This document shows, in pieces, positions 7,503 through 16,165 of a DNA stretch of 29,096 bases. This DNA is from CAYMSA01 sp964392965 (GTDB lineage Bacteria > Actinomycetota > Coriobacteriia > Anaerosomatales > Anaerosomataceae), in NCBI GenBank assembly GCA_964392965.1, contig CAYMSA010000017.1, positions 1 through 29,096 on the forward strand, written 5' to 3'. The first letter of the stretch is position 1. Each line of letters starts with the position of its first letter. The position numbers and the translations under genes are program-made. The notes beneath the pieces are model-generated. The model was not told where the DNA came from. It made no database searches and saw only the letters and a program-made list of their open reading frames with translations.

Positions 7503-8135
7503 TCACCGACGGCGGTCCATCTTCCGCTTGAGATGCTTCAGCCGGAAGCGGTCCTCGCGCTCACGCTCCTCGAGCGTCTGCTCGATGCGGGCAACCTGCG
7601 CACGCAGCATCGGGATCGTCACCTGCTCGAGAGCGTTCACGCGGCGGTTCGTCGTCTGGATCTCGTCACCGAGCCGCCTGAGGCGCGTTTCGACCGACGC
7701 GCACTCGATGATCAGATCGATCACCTGTTCGAAGTGCTCGGCCGTCTCATCGATACGCGACGACACGCCGGTGATCGCGTACCCGCGCCCCAGGCGTGGC
7801 CGGAGCGCGCTCTCGATGCGCGTCACCACCGGTATGGCCACGCCCATGACCTTCGTGCCGCCGATCTCGACCTCGATGTCGCCTCCTGACGCGAAGGCCG
7901 CCGAGCGCACCGAGGCCGCCCCGTCCACCGCGTGGGCCACCGCGAGCGAGTACTGAGCCGCGGCAAGCGCCCGGTCGAGCTCGGAGGAGGAACGCAGCGT
8001 GGCATCGATGATCGACATGAACTCACCGACGAGTGCGTCACGCTTGCGCTTGAGAAGCTCCATGCCCTGCTCGGCCACGGCGATGCGCTGCGTCCGCTCG
8101 ATAAGCTCGGCGCGGGTCGGCCGCACGTCCTCCAC
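7503..8135 (-). CDS. ntpD: V/A-type ATPase subunit D (central shaft)
   Basis: The coiled-coil rotor shaft of the V1/A1 head, turned by ATP hydrolysis in A3B3 or by ion flow through the membrane ring. The 210-residue protein has the family N-terminus (RPTRAELIERTQRIAVAEQG, residues 5-24, then MELLKRKRDAL) and a C-terminal helix TTNRRVNALEQVTIPML. Both ends form the antiparallel coiled coil. The GTG start at 8135 follows GGGGAGG at 8 bases and lies 3 bases after the B gene stop. It is the last ATPase gene of the operon and is followed by the NYN gene. Confidence 0.97.
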   Translation of the reverse strand: MEDVRPTRAELIERTQRIAVAEQGMELLKRKRDALVGEFMSIIDATLRSSSELDRALAAAQYSLAVAHAVDGAASVRSAAFASGGDIEVEIGGTKVMGVAIPVVTRIESALRPRLGRGYAITGVSSRIDETAEHFEQVIDLIIECASVETRLRRLGDEIQTTNRRVNALEQVTIPMLRAQVARIEQTLEEREREDRFRLKHLKRKMDRRR

Positions 8136-8138
8136 GGC

Positions 8139-9596
8139 TCACGCCTCCCCTGTCCCGGCGGGCGCGGACGCGGCTTCGGCGTCCTGGGCCTCGGGTGCCA
8201 CCCCGTACGTCCCCGCGAACGCGCGCAACCGGCCGAGCTCGGCGGCGGGCAGGAGCGCGAAGAGCTCCCACGCGAGCGAGAGCGTCTCGTCGATCGTGCG
8301 GCGGTTGTCGCCCTGGCCGACGAAACGACGCTCGAACTCGTCGGCGAACCGCAGATACTGACGGTCCTCGGCGGAGAGCGCCTCCTCGCCGATGATGGCG
8401 AGCAGACGCCGCAAGTCACGGCCCCGCGCGTACGCGGCGTAGAGCTGGTTGGCCACCGCGCTGTGGTCTTCGCGCGTCTTGCCCGCCCCGATGCCGAGGT
8501 TCATGAGCCGCGACAGACTCGGCAGGATGTCGACCGGCGGGAAGACGCCCCGGCGATGCATCTGGCGCGAAAGCACGACCTGGCCCTCGGTGATGTAGCC
8601 GGTGAGATCGGGGATCGGGTGCGTGATGTCGTCGTCCGGCATCGTCACGATCGGCAGCTGCGTGACCGAGCCCGGCCGGTCTTTCACGCGGCCAGCGCGT
8701 TCGTAGATGCTGGCGAGGTCCGTGTAGAGGTAGCCCGGATACCCGCGCCGACCCGGGACCTCCTCCCGCGCCGTCGCCACCTCCCGGAGCGCCTCGCAGT
8801 AGTTCATCATGTCGGTGAGGACCACGAGCACCTGCAGATCGTGCTCGAAGGCGAGGTACTCGGCTACGGTGAGTGCGCACTTCGGCGTGAGCAGCCGCTC
8901 GACGGTGGGATCGTCGGCGAGGTTGAGGAAGAAGACGACCCGGTCGAGGGCCCCGCTCGCCTCGAGCTCCTTCGTGAAGTACGCGGCCTCGCGATGCGTG
9001 ATGCCCATCGCGCAGAACACGATCGCGAACGCCTCGCCGGTGACGACGCGCGCCTGACGCACGACCTGGGCGGCGAGCTCGTTGGCGGGAAGTCCGGCAC
9101 CGGTGAAGATGGGCAGCTTCTGGCCCCGGACGAGTGTGTTCAGTCCATCGATGGCCGAGACGCCCGTCTCGATGAAGTCCGAGGGCTGGGCGCGGCGCCA
9201 CGGGTTGATGGGTGACCCGTTGATGTCCAGGCGCGCTTCGACCGCAGGTGCCGGACCGCCGTCGATGGGCGTTCCCGTGCCGTCGAGCGTTCGGCCGAGG
9301 AGTTCGCGTGTCACGCCGATACGCGCGCCTTCGCCACGGAAGAGTACGCGGGTCTCCTCCACATCGAGGCCGTGCGTGCCCTCGAAGACCTGCACCACGG
9401 CCACGTCTCCCGAGAGCTCGAGGACCTCTCCGCTGCGGATGGCGCCGTCGGGCATGACGATCCTCACGAGCTCCTTGGCCGCCACGTCCGACACGTTCTC
9501 TAGAAGGAGTAGCGGGCCCGCCACACGCGTGACGGTCCGGTACTCCACGGTGAGAAGCGAGGGCGCCTGCGTCGATGCTCTGGCGTCGCGTTCCAT
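8139..9596 (-). CDS. ntpB: V/A-type ATPase subunit B (regulatory nucleotide-binding subunit)
   Basis: The non-catalytic nucleotide-binding subunit of the A3B3 hexamer. It has 485 residues with the family landmarks RVAGPLLLLENV near the N-terminus, GAGLPANELAAQVVRQA in place of a Walker A P-loop, and AYFTKELEASGALDRVVFFLNLADDPTVERLLTP. LVVLTDMMNYCEALREV, GYPGYLYTDLASIYERAG and the C-terminal ETLSLAWELFALLP follow. The tail after residue 460 is Ala/Glu-rich and poorly conserved. The ATG at 9596 directly follows the A gene stop (9597-9599), with GGAGG in the A gene end as ribosome binding site. Confidence 0.98.
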   Translation of the reverse strand: MERDARASTQAPSLLTVEYRTVTRVAGPLLLLENVSDVAAKELVRIVMPDGAIRSGEVLELSGDVAVVQVFEGTHGLDVEETRVLFRGEGARIGVTRELLGRTLDGTGTPIDGGPAPAVEARLDINGSPINPWRRAQPSDFIETGVSAIDGLNTLVRGQKLPIFTGAGLPANELAAQVVRQARVVTGEAFAIVFCAMGITHREAAYFTKELEASGALDRVVFFLNLADDPTVERLLTPKCALTVAEYLAFEHDLQVLVVLTDMMNYCEALREVATAREEVPGRRGYPGYLYTDLASIYERAGRVKDRPGSVTQLPIVTMPDDDITHPIPDLTGYITEGQVVLSRQMHRRGVFPPVDILPSLSRLMNLGIGAGKTREDHSAVANQLYAAYARGRDLRRLLAIIGEEALSAEDRQYLRFADEFERRFVGQGDNRRTIDETLSLAWELFALLPAAELGRLRAFAGTYGVAPEAQDAEAASAPAGTGEA

Positions 9597-11378
9597 CTAG
9601 CCCGCCTCCATCCCCTCGATCTGTCCCACGATCTCCGAGGCGAGCTCCGGCATCCGGGCGATCGCCGCGTCATGCTCCATCGTCTTGAGAAGCGGGACCT
9701 CCGCTCGACCCGGCGCCCGCAGAACATCGCCGAGCGCCACACCGCGTTCGAGTGCCCCCGCCGCGACCGTCGCGAACGTGAGGATGACCTTCAGGATCCA
9801 GTAGGCCTTGTGCGGCGGGCAGTACGCGTCCACGCGATCGAAAGCGAACTGCTGCAGGTAATCCTCGCGCAACATCCGCGCCACCTCGAGCGTCAGCCGC
9901 TCGGAATCAGGCAGCCCTTCCACACCCACAAGCTGCACGATCTCCTGCAGCTCGGCCTCCTTCTGGAGGATGAAGAGTGCCCGCTCGCGCGCCTCAGGCC
10001 AGTCCTCGGCGACCTCCCGGACGAACCAGTCGCGCACCTGACCGTAGTAGAGCGTGAACGACTTCGTCCACGAGATGGCCGGGTAGTGCCGACGGTGCGC
10101 GAGCGAGGTGTCGAGCGCCCAGAGCGCCCCCGACACGCGGAGCGAGTTCTGGGTCATGGGCTCTGACATATCGCCCCCCGGCGGCGAGACCGCTCCGACG
10201 AGCGTGACCGAGCCCGTCCGGCGGGCGGTGGCCGCGTCGCCGTGCTCCTCCCCGTTCTCGCTGCTCAGTGCCTCGACGCGCCCGCACCGCTCATAGAAGT
10301 CGGCGAGCCGCGTGCCGAGGTACGCCGGGTAGCCCTCCTCGCCGGGCATCTCTTCGAGCCGGCCCGACACCTCGCGAAGGGCTTCGCCCCAGCGCGAGGT
10401 GGAGTCGGCCATCATGGCCACGTCGTAGCCCATGTCGCGGTAGTACTCGGCGATCGTGATACCCGTGTAGATCGAGGCCTCACGGGCGGCCACCGGCATG
10501 TTCGAGGTGTTGGCCACGAGCACCGTGCGGTCCATGAGCTTCGTGCCCGTGCGAGGGTCATCGAGCATCGGCAGCTCCTCGAGCACCTCGCTCATCTCGT
10601 TCCCACGCTCGCCGCACCCGACGTACACGATCACGTCGACCGCCGCCCAGCGCGCGAGCGACTGCTGCGTGACGGTCTTGCCCGTCCCGAACCCGCCGGG
10701 GATGATGGCGCTTCCGCCGAGCGCGATGGGGAACATCGTGTCCAGGATGCGCGTGCCCGTGAGGAACGGCATGCCGGGGTCGAGCTTGCGCGCATACGGC
10801 CGGCCCCTTCGCACCGGCCACCGGTGACTCATCGTGAGGCGAGTCCCTTCGGCGAGCGTCACCACCGCCTCGTCGACCGCGTACCGGCCCGGCACCACAA
10901 CCTCGGCCACCACGCCCGTGACGCCAGGCGGCACCATGATGCGATGCACGAGCGCTCCCTCGGGAACGCTGCCGAGAAGATCGCCGCCCGAGACGGCGTC
11001 ACCCACCTTCACGGCGGGAGTGAACTCCCACAGGCGCTCCGCGTCGAGCGCGCGCGCCGTGAGGCCGCGGGCGATCAGGTCACCGCACTCCGCGGCGATC
11101 ACGGGCAGCGGACGCTGGATGCCGTCATACACACCGCCGAGGAGGCCCGGCCCGAGCTCGAGCGTGAGTGGCGCGCCGGTGGACACGACGGCCTCGCCGG
11201 TCACGAGCCCGGCCGTGTCCTCGTAGACCTGCACGGTCGCCACGTCACCGTCGAGCCGGATGACCTCGCCGGGCAGCCCCGGGCCGCCCACACGCACGAC
11301 GTCGTACATGCGCACGCCGCGCATCCCCGAGGCGGACACGACCGGTCCGGCGATCCCGACGATACGTCCCGCGATCAT
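9597..11378 (-). CDS. ntpA: V/A-type ATPase catalytic subunit A
   Basis: The catalytic subunit that hydrolyses or makes ATP in the A3B3 head. The 593-residue length is typical. It has an N-terminal beta-barrel (MIAGRIVGIAGPVV), the A-specific bulge domain at about residues 110-190, a Walker A motif GGFGTGKT at 228-235, CGERGNEM for the catalytic glutamate region, and SRWGEALREVSGRLEEMPGE. The first part of the P-loop is GGFG where GPFG is more familiar, a variant seen in part of the family. The ATG at 11378 overlaps the F gene stop (ATGA). It is the central gene of the operon. Confidence 0.98.
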   Translation of the reverse strand: MIAGRIVGIAGPVVSASGMRGVRMYDVVRVGGPGLPGEVIRLDGDVATVQVYEDTAGLVTGEAVVSTGAPLTLELGPGLLGGVYDGIQRPLPVIAAECGDLIARGLTARALDAERLWEFTPAVKVGDAVSGGDLLGSVPEGALVHRIMVPPGVTGVVAEVVVPGRYAVDEAVVTLAEGTRLTMSHRWPVRRGRPYARKLDPGMPFLTGTRILDTMFPIALGGSAIIPGGFGTGKTVTQQSLARWAAVDVIVYVGCGERGNEMSEVLEELPMLDDPRTGTKLMDRTVLVANTSNMPVAAREASIYTGITIAEYYRDMGYDVAMMADSTSRWGEALREVSGRLEEMPGEEGYPAYLGTRLADFYERCGRVEALSSENGEEHGDAATARRTGSVTLVGAVSPPGGDMSEPMTQNSLRVSGALWALDTSLAHRRHYPAISWTKSFTLYYGQVRDWFVREVAEDWPEARERALFILQKEAELQEIVQLVGVEGLPDSERLTLEVARMLREDYLQQFAFDRVDAYCPPHKAYWILKVILTFATVAAGALERGVALGDVLRAPGRAEVPLLKTMEHDAAIARMPELASEIVGQIEGMEAG

Positions 11379-11710
11379 GACTGCCTCCGTAGCGTGATGT
11401 CGAAGCCGACCGCCCGGCGTATGAGGCGCGCGAGCCGCGCGAGACGATCGCTCGGCATGGACACCGTCTCCCGCACGGGGAGCGGGACGACGATCGGCCG
11501 GTACATCGACTCGATGCGCCGCCGGGTGCGTTCACTCGCGGCCGCCATGAACGCCTCGTTGACCGCGACGATGCCTGTGCCCTCGTCGTCGAGGAGGCCG
11601 ACGAGAACGTCCTGCGCCGCCGCCGGAGACTCGGCCACGAGCACCCGAGCGCCCGCGAGCCGGAATCCGTCCGCGGTCTCGGGGTCGGTGAGGATGACGA
11701 CACTATGCAC
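11375..11710 (-). CDS. V/A-type ATPase subunit F
   Basis: The small Rossmann-like subunit that sits on the central shaft with subunit D and modulates coupling; it is called NtpG in the E. hirae operon. The 111-residue protein begins HSVVILTDPETADGFRLAGA, the family's typical start, and contains GIVAVNEAFM and PIVVPLPVRE. The start is a GTG at 11710 that overlaps the C gene stop by 8 bases, and its own stop overlaps the A start. Those overlaps point to coupled translation C-F-A. The identity rests on sequence and operon position together. Confidence 0.95.
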   Translation of the reverse strand: MHSVVILTDPETADGFRLAGARVLVAESPAAAQDVLVGLLDDEGTGIVAVNEAFMAAASERTRRRIESMYRPIVVPLPVRETVSMPSDRLARLARLIRRAVGFDITLRRQS

Positions 11711-12671
11711 CGATGAGCGCCTCCCTCACCGTCTCCCGGGGCATCCCGATGGCGACGCCCTTCACGATGATGCGCACGTTCGTCACCTCGTCGGCCTTGA
11801 GCCACAGGTACCCGATGACGACCCCGATGCCGAGCGCATCCGCACGGGAAGCGGCCCGCGCGGCCCGGTTCAGCACACGTTCGAGCGCCCGCTCGAGGGC
11901 CGAAAGTGACCCGGTCTCCGCGTAGCGGTCCATCAGCTCATCGAACACCGGGCCATACCGGGTGTTCTCGAGTGCCTGCACGAGCTCCTCGACGCCCTGC
12001 GAGGCGACAAGGCGCCGGAACCGGCCTGGCCCGATGGTCGCGCCGCCGGGCATGAAGTAGCGCTCGGCCACCTCGCCGCCGACACCGTCACTCACCAGGC
12101 GCAGGCAGGTGAGCACGTTGATGGCGTCCACGTGCGCGCCGAGGAACGCACGTGCGATCGACGGATCGCGCCCGCGGCCCCGCGTCCGGGCAGCCGCCCA
12201 CTCGTGGTACTCGCGGTCGAGCGCCAGCTCGAGAGCCATCAGGTCGCCGCGCTCCAGGTACCCCGGCATCGATTCCCGTGCGCGCATGACCGTCGGGAAC
12301 CCCCACTGTCCGAGTGTGTCGAGCACGCCCTGCACATCCTCCTGGCGTGCGAGCTCCTCGAGCTCGGCCTGCCCGAGGCCACCGGCAGGGACGAATCCCT
12401 CGGCCGTCTCGGCGGGCGACAGGCCGAGGTGCTTACCACGCAGGACCGTCTTGACGTTGAACACGTCCCAGTAGCCGAACACGGACGCGAGCAGCCGCCT
12501 GGTCGCCCCGTCGGCGAGCCGCCATACATGACGGTACGTCCGGGTCATGTTCTCCCTGAGCGCGCCGTCGACGGCCAGTGCAGTGGCCCCGCCGAGCAGG
12601 TGCCGCGCAAGATCCGGCCCGTACTCCGTCCCGCCGAGCCGGTCGACGACCGCCGACAGGTCCGTGCATGC
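11703..12671 (-). CDS. ntpC: V/A-type ATPase subunit C, N-terminus lost in assembly gap
   Basis: Socket subunit that links the central shaft to the membrane ring. About 322 residues can be read, beginning inside the protein (ACTDLSAVVDRLGGTEYG) at the edge of the 100-base N run. The start codon and perhaps 25-30 residues are missing. Recognisable stretches include LLASVFGYWDVFNVKTVLRGKHLG and, near the C-terminus, IGVVIGYLWLKADEVTNVRIIVKG, the family's most conserved part. The stop (TAG at 11703-11705) overlaps the F start. An open frame that runs through the N run into the E gene is an artefact of undetermined bases and should not be annotated as one protein. Confidence 0.93.
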   Translation of the reverse strand, partial: ACTDLSAVVDRLGGTEYGPDLARHLLGGATALAVDGALRENMTRTYRHVWRLADGATRRLLASVFGYWDVFNVKTVLRGKHLGLSPAETAEGFVPAGGLGQAELEELARQEDVQGVLDTLGQWGFPTVMRARESMPGYLERGDLMALELALDREYHEWAAARTRGRGRDPSIARAFLGAHVDAINVLTCLRLVSDGVGGEVAERYFMPGGATIGPGRFRRLVASQGVEELVQALENTRYGPVFDELMDRYAETGSLSALERALERVLNRAARAASRADALGIGVVIGYLWLKADEVTNVRIIVKGVAIGMPRETVREALIGA

Positions 12672-12771
12672 NNNNNNNNNNNNNNNNNNNNNNNNNNNNN
12701 NNNNNNNNNNNNNNNNNNNNNNNNNNNNNNNNNNNNNNNNNNNNNNNNNNNNNNNNNNNNNNNNNNNNNNN
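12672..12771. other. Assembly gap of 100 undetermined bases
   Basis: Exactly 100 Ns, the usual placeholder for a gap of unknown size. It falls between the end of the E gene and the beginning of the C gene. Typical family lengths suggest that about 30-40 E residues and 25-30 C residues are missing. The true gap is therefore probably nearer 200 bases than 100. Confidence 0.98.
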
Positions 12772-13253
12772 CCGGCAAGCGCCACGACCACGCCGCCCGC
12801 GGCGGGAAGCACCGCGTGCACCTCCAGGCCGGGAACGTCCCTGGCGTAGTCGGCCGCGTGTGCGGCGTCCTGCTCCGCGACGCGCAGTTCGCATGGCCCC
12901 TCGACACCTGCAAGCGCCTCGTCGGCGAGCTGCCGGAACACCTCCGGGTACGCCGACGTGTCCGGCAACGCCCGAAGCTCGTCCGCCGCAAGTGCGAAGA
13001 CGCGCTCGACCACGCCGGCGTCGGCCTCGGCGGCAGCATGTCGCTCGCGCCTGCGGGCCGCGCCGACGAGGGAGGTCGCATCCCGTTCGGCCGACTGCCC
13101 GGCGAGCTCGGTGCGCTCGGCCACGGTGCGCTCGGCCGCAGCGCGAGCGGCCGCTTCGATCTGCGCAGCCCTCGCCCGCGCCGCGTCGAGTATCGCCGCG
13201 ACCTCGGCATCGCACTCCTCATCGAGTGCCCGCAGGATGTCCTCAATCGCCAT
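12772..13253 (-). CDS. ntpE: V/A-type ATPase subunit E, C-terminus lost in assembly gap
   Basis: Peripheral stalk subunit that, with the H/G subunit, holds the A3B3 head still. About 160 residues remain of an expected 190-200. The N-terminal 90 residues are a long Ala/Glu/Arg-rich helix (MAIEDILRALDEECDAEV and following), as expected for the stalk coiled coil. The globular domain then begins (LPDTSAYPEVFRQLADEAL) and breaks at the N run after VVVALA. The ATG at 13253 has GAGGGAG 5 bases upstream. It lies 58 bases after the K gene. Peripheral stalk subunits diverge quickly, so operon position supports the call. Confidence 0.92.
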
Positions 13254-13311
13254 CGCGTCTCCCTCGGGGACCGGCCCGTCAACGCTCTTCCGCCCTGCGA
13301 CGGGACATCCA

Positions 13312-13659
13312 TCACCGGGCGGTGCCGATCATGAACGCGATCACGAAGCCGAGCAGAACGATGACCTCGGGAAGGACCTGCAACACGATGATGTTCGTGG
13401 CCACCTCCGGCCGCTCGGCGAGCGTGCCCGCTCCCGCGGCCCCGATGCGCGCCTGCGCGTAGCCCGCCGCCAGCGCAGACGCCGCCATCGCGATAGCGGC
13501 AGCGAAAGCGCGCGCCACGAGCACCTGCGGGTCGCTCACCGCCTCGGCCTCACCGCCCTCGGCCGTCTGCGCGTATGCCGCCAGCGGCACGGAGACGAAC
13601 ACCGCCGCCAGCAGCCATGCCCTTCTGCACCGCGTGAGCATGCTTCGTACGTCCTTCAC
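13312..13659 (-). CDS. ntpK: V/A-type ATPase membrane rotor subunit K (proteolipid)
   Basis: The subunit that forms the ion-carrying ring. The 115 residues start with a signal-peptide-like leader (positive MKDVRSMLTRCRRA, hydrophobic WLLAAVFVSVPLAA, AYA then QT), and mature sequence is likely to begin near residue 31. Two transmembrane helices follow (about 47-70 and 87-112). The first ends in GYAQARIGAAG, with Q69. The second carries the ion-binding glutamate E98 in QVLPEVIVLLGF. The residue after the glutamate is valine, not the Thr or Ser often seen. The GTG start at 13659 overlaps the I stop (GTGA) and has GGAGGT 8 bases upstream. One hairpin per subunit is the short bacterial form, as in Thermus. 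Confidence 0.95.
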   Translation of the reverse strand: MKDVRSMLTRCRRAWLLAAVFVSVPLAAYAQTAEGGEAEAVSDPQVLVARAFAAAIAMAASALAAGYAQARIGAAGAGTLAERPEVATNIIVLQVLPEVIVLLGFVIAFMIGTAR

Positions 13660-15614
13660 GACCTGTCACCTCCCGACTTCCGGAAGGGCCGGTACTCGAC
13701 CTTCCCGGGCTCGTAGAACCTGCCGAAGAACTCGAGGAAGTTGAGACGAAGAGCATGGATCGTCGGGGTGAACGCCGAGAGCATGAGGTGGAGCGAGTGC
13801 ATGAGCAGCGCCGCGAGCACGCCGACCACCACGCCCACGCGGGACACGAGCACGTTCACCGCGTCGGCGAAGATCGCCCCGCTGATGCCGACTGCCATGA
13901 TTCGGATGTAGCTCGCCATCCCGGACACCGTCTCTATCGTCTCGACGAACCCCATGACCCGGCCGAAGCGCAGCACCACGATGACGCTCACGACCATCAC
14001 GATCGCGCCCGCGATACGGATGGACGGTGCCATCTCGCGTCCTGCCAGAAGCGCTGCGCCTCCCAGGATGAGGATGCCCAGAACGAGGCCGAGCAGACCG
14101 CCCTTCACCCACGCCTCGCGCCGGTCACCCATCCTCACGGCGTTCGACATGCCGAACGCCAGGCCGAGTGTGACCTGCACCACCCCGAAGGCGAGCGCGA
14201 TGTAGAGCATCGGCATGATGTCATGCGAACGGATGTACGGGAGCGTGACGCCGAGGACCTCGATGAAGCCCCGTCCGGTGGCCGGGTCGAGCACGCCGGC
14301 AGTGAGCAGCACATCGCCGAAGAGCTCACCGTACAGGAAGCCGAAGAGCGTCGCCGAGATGGTCGCCGGGAGCAGGAGGGACGTCGCAAGCCTCACGCCC
14401 GGTCGCTCGCGATAGCGCCAGCGGAGCACGAGGACCACCGCGAGCATGACGGCGCCGTAGCCGATGTCGCCGACGATCATTCCGAAGATCAGCGGGTAGG
14501 CGATCGCCACGGCCAGTGTCGGGTCGATCGTCCCGTACCGTGGCCTGCCCCCGCCGAGTCGCTCGAGCAACTCCTCGTACGGCGCGGCGAACGCCGGGTT
14601 GTGCAGCGCCACGGGAACCTCGGCGCGTTCGTCCTCGCCGATCGCCATGCGGTACACACTCACCCTGCCCGCGAAGCGCTCCTCGACGAGCCGTTTGAGA
14701 TGATCGACCTCACCGGCAGGCAGCCAGCCCGTCATCACGAACGTATGTGCCGTGGACGCGAACGCCGAGCGCGCCTCGATCTCATCGACTGCGTCAGTGA
14801 GGACATCTCCGATTCCCCGGAGGACGGGCGCCCATCGCTCCCTGAGCATCTCGATCTCGCGCGCGACCTCCTCGATGCGCGTGGGCATCTCCTCGCGGCG
14901 CTCGACGAACTGCCGGTAGGCGATGTCGAACGGCATCGCGCCGAACTCGGCAGGCAGCCGTACCTGACTCACGTTCTCAGAATCGAGCAGACGGTGCACC
15001 ATGGCCGAGTGTTCCCGCGGGAAGATGACGACGAGAGCCACAGTGTCCTCATCGGCAACGGCGGAGACCACCTCGCAGCGTCCGTCCGTGAGGTCGGCGA
15101 CCGCCGCGCGAATCTCCTCCGGCAGCGTCCGATAGCGGCGGTCGATGAGCAGCGCGACTGAGTCGAAGCCCTCCGTGGTGGACGTCCGGCTGGCGAGCGG
15201 GCCGATCTTGCGCAGCATCGGCTCGTAGCGTGCGAGCAAGGCGGATTCGGCTTCGAGCGCCGAACGGCGCGACGTGACCGGCACGACCTCGCGGCCGATG
15301 GCCGCCAACTCCGCCTCGATAGCCTCCGTCTCCACTGGAGCCTCGCGAGGGATCTGAGGCCCGCCGGGCCCGGAATCGGCAGAGCCGAGCGTGTCGAGGA
15401 GACCGCGCACCTGCGCGAGTTGTCCCGCCAGCACACGCTGTTCCGACCGGTCCTCGTTCGTCAGGCCGAGGGGACGGAGTGGCAGACGGCCATTCTCGAT
15501 GCGCGCGGTGAGGTCCTCGATGTGCACGAGACCCACCTCGTGAAGCAGCGTGACCACGTCATCGAGGACGGGCCTCGGGCCGATCAGCTCCACTCTGGCC
15601 ATCGGGACGAGCAT
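13656..15614 (-). CDS. ntpI: V/A-type ATPase subunit I (membrane stator, a-subunit)
   Basis: The large stator subunit whose membrane half forms the ion path against the K ring. It has 652 residues with the start chosen at 15614 (MLVPMARVELIGPRPV), because GGGAGGG (15622-15628) lies 7 bases upstream. The frame is open back to 15656 but that extension lacks a ribosome binding site. The first 330 residues are hydrophilic and partly coiled coil. From about residue 380 on there are six to eight hydrophobic segments, including a conserved MIVGDIGYGAVMLAV and, near the end, LHLMLSAFTPTIHALRLNFLEFFGRFYEPG, a family hallmark. Confidence 0.96.
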   Translation of the reverse strand: MLVPMARVELIGPRPVLDDVVTLLHEVGLVHIEDLTARIENGRLPLRPLGLTNEDRSEQRVLAGQLAQVRGLLDTLGSADSGPGGPQIPREAPVETEAIEAELAAIGREVVPVTSRRSALEAESALLARYEPMLRKIGPLASRTSTTEGFDSVALLIDRRYRTLPEEIRAAVADLTDGRCEVVSAVADEDTVALVVIFPREHSAMVHRLLDSENVSQVRLPAEFGAMPFDIAYRQFVERREEMPTRIEEVAREIEMLRERWAPVLRGIGDVLTDAVDEIEARSAFASTAHTFVMTGWLPAGEVDHLKRLVEERFAGRVSVYRMAIGEDERAEVPVALHNPAFAAPYEELLERLGGGRPRYGTIDPTLAVAIAYPLIFGMIVGDIGYGAVMLAVVLVLRWRYRERPGVRLATSLLLPATISATLFGFLYGELFGDVLLTAGVLDPATGRGFIEVLGVTLPYIRSHDIMPMLYIALAFGVVQVTLGLAFGMSNAVRMGDRREAWVKGGLLGLVLGILILGGAALLAGREMAPSIRIAGAIVMVVSVIVVLRFGRVMGFVETIETVSGMASYIRIMAVGISGAIFADAVNVLVSRVGVVVGVLAALLMHSLHLMLSAFTPTIHALRLNFLEFFGRFYEPGKVEYRPFRKSGGDRS

Positions 15615-15652
15615 TGCCCGGCCCTCCCGGTAAGCCGCACACCGTTGCGGGA

Positions 15653-16042
15653 TCACGCCTCGGTGACGCGCCTCACCACGTAGTCGACGGCGACAGGGAT
15701 GCGCGCCTCGCGGGCCAGGGCCCGCTTACCCCGCGCCTCATCTGACACGGCCTCGAAGTCGGCCACATCGGCGCGGGCCTGCGCCATGATCTCGGCGGTC
15801 CGCGCATCCGCCCGATGTTCGGCCTCGATCGCCGCCGCTTCCCCGATCTCCTTAGCGTGCGCGGTCGCCCGTGCGACGATCGCCTCGGCCTCCGCGTGCG
15901 CCGAGGTGAGCCGGTCGGCGATCTCCAGCTCCTTCGCGCGAATAAGGTCGAGCGCGGCATCAGCCTCGTCTGCCGCGTTCACCGCCGAGGCAGAGGTGTC
16001 ATCCTCGTCGGCGCGGCTCCTGGTACTCGCCTTGCGGACCAT
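15653..16042 (-). CDS. V/A-type ATPase subunit H/G (peripheral stalk)
   Basis: A 129-residue protein, almost entirely one alpha-helical, Ala/Glu/Arg-rich coiled coil (about residues 20-108), ending RVTEA. It matches the AhaH/NtpF-like peripheral stalk partner of subunit E. It is the first gene of the ATPase operon, in the same place as ntpF in Enterococcus. The ATG at 16042 (MVRKASTRSRAD) is preferred over the more upstream 16096, since the extra residues look like leader sequence. The identification comes from composition and position, because these proteins have few conserved residues. Confidence 0.85.
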   Translation of the reverse strand: MVRKASTRSRADEDDTSASAVNAADEADAALDLIRAKELEIADRLTSAHAEAEAIVARATAHAKEIGEAAAIEAEHRADARTAEIMAQARADVADFEAVSDEARGKRALAREARIPVAVDYVVRRVTEA

Positions 16043-16066
16043 ACGCCTCGACCCCCGATCGCATCC

Positions 16067-16092
16067 GGGTGGCGCCGCACGCGGCGCACCCC
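16067..16092 (-). repeat. GC-rich hairpin in the alr / ATPase gap
   Basis: An inverted repeat of about 10 bp (GGGT-GGCGCCGC and GCGGCGCACCC, with one bulged base and a 2-base loop) lies 25 bases upstream of the first ATPase gene. It could end transcription from alr or fold in the ATPase leader. No T-run follows on either strand. No clear promoter is seen in the 123-base gap (16043-16165), so the ATPase promoter is unassigned. Confidence 0.4.
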
Positions 16093-16165
16093 TCATGGAG
16101 TGCTTTCCCAGGGAGCAGACGGGTAATCACACGCGCACCGGACGATCAGACGCGCAGCGCCTCAC

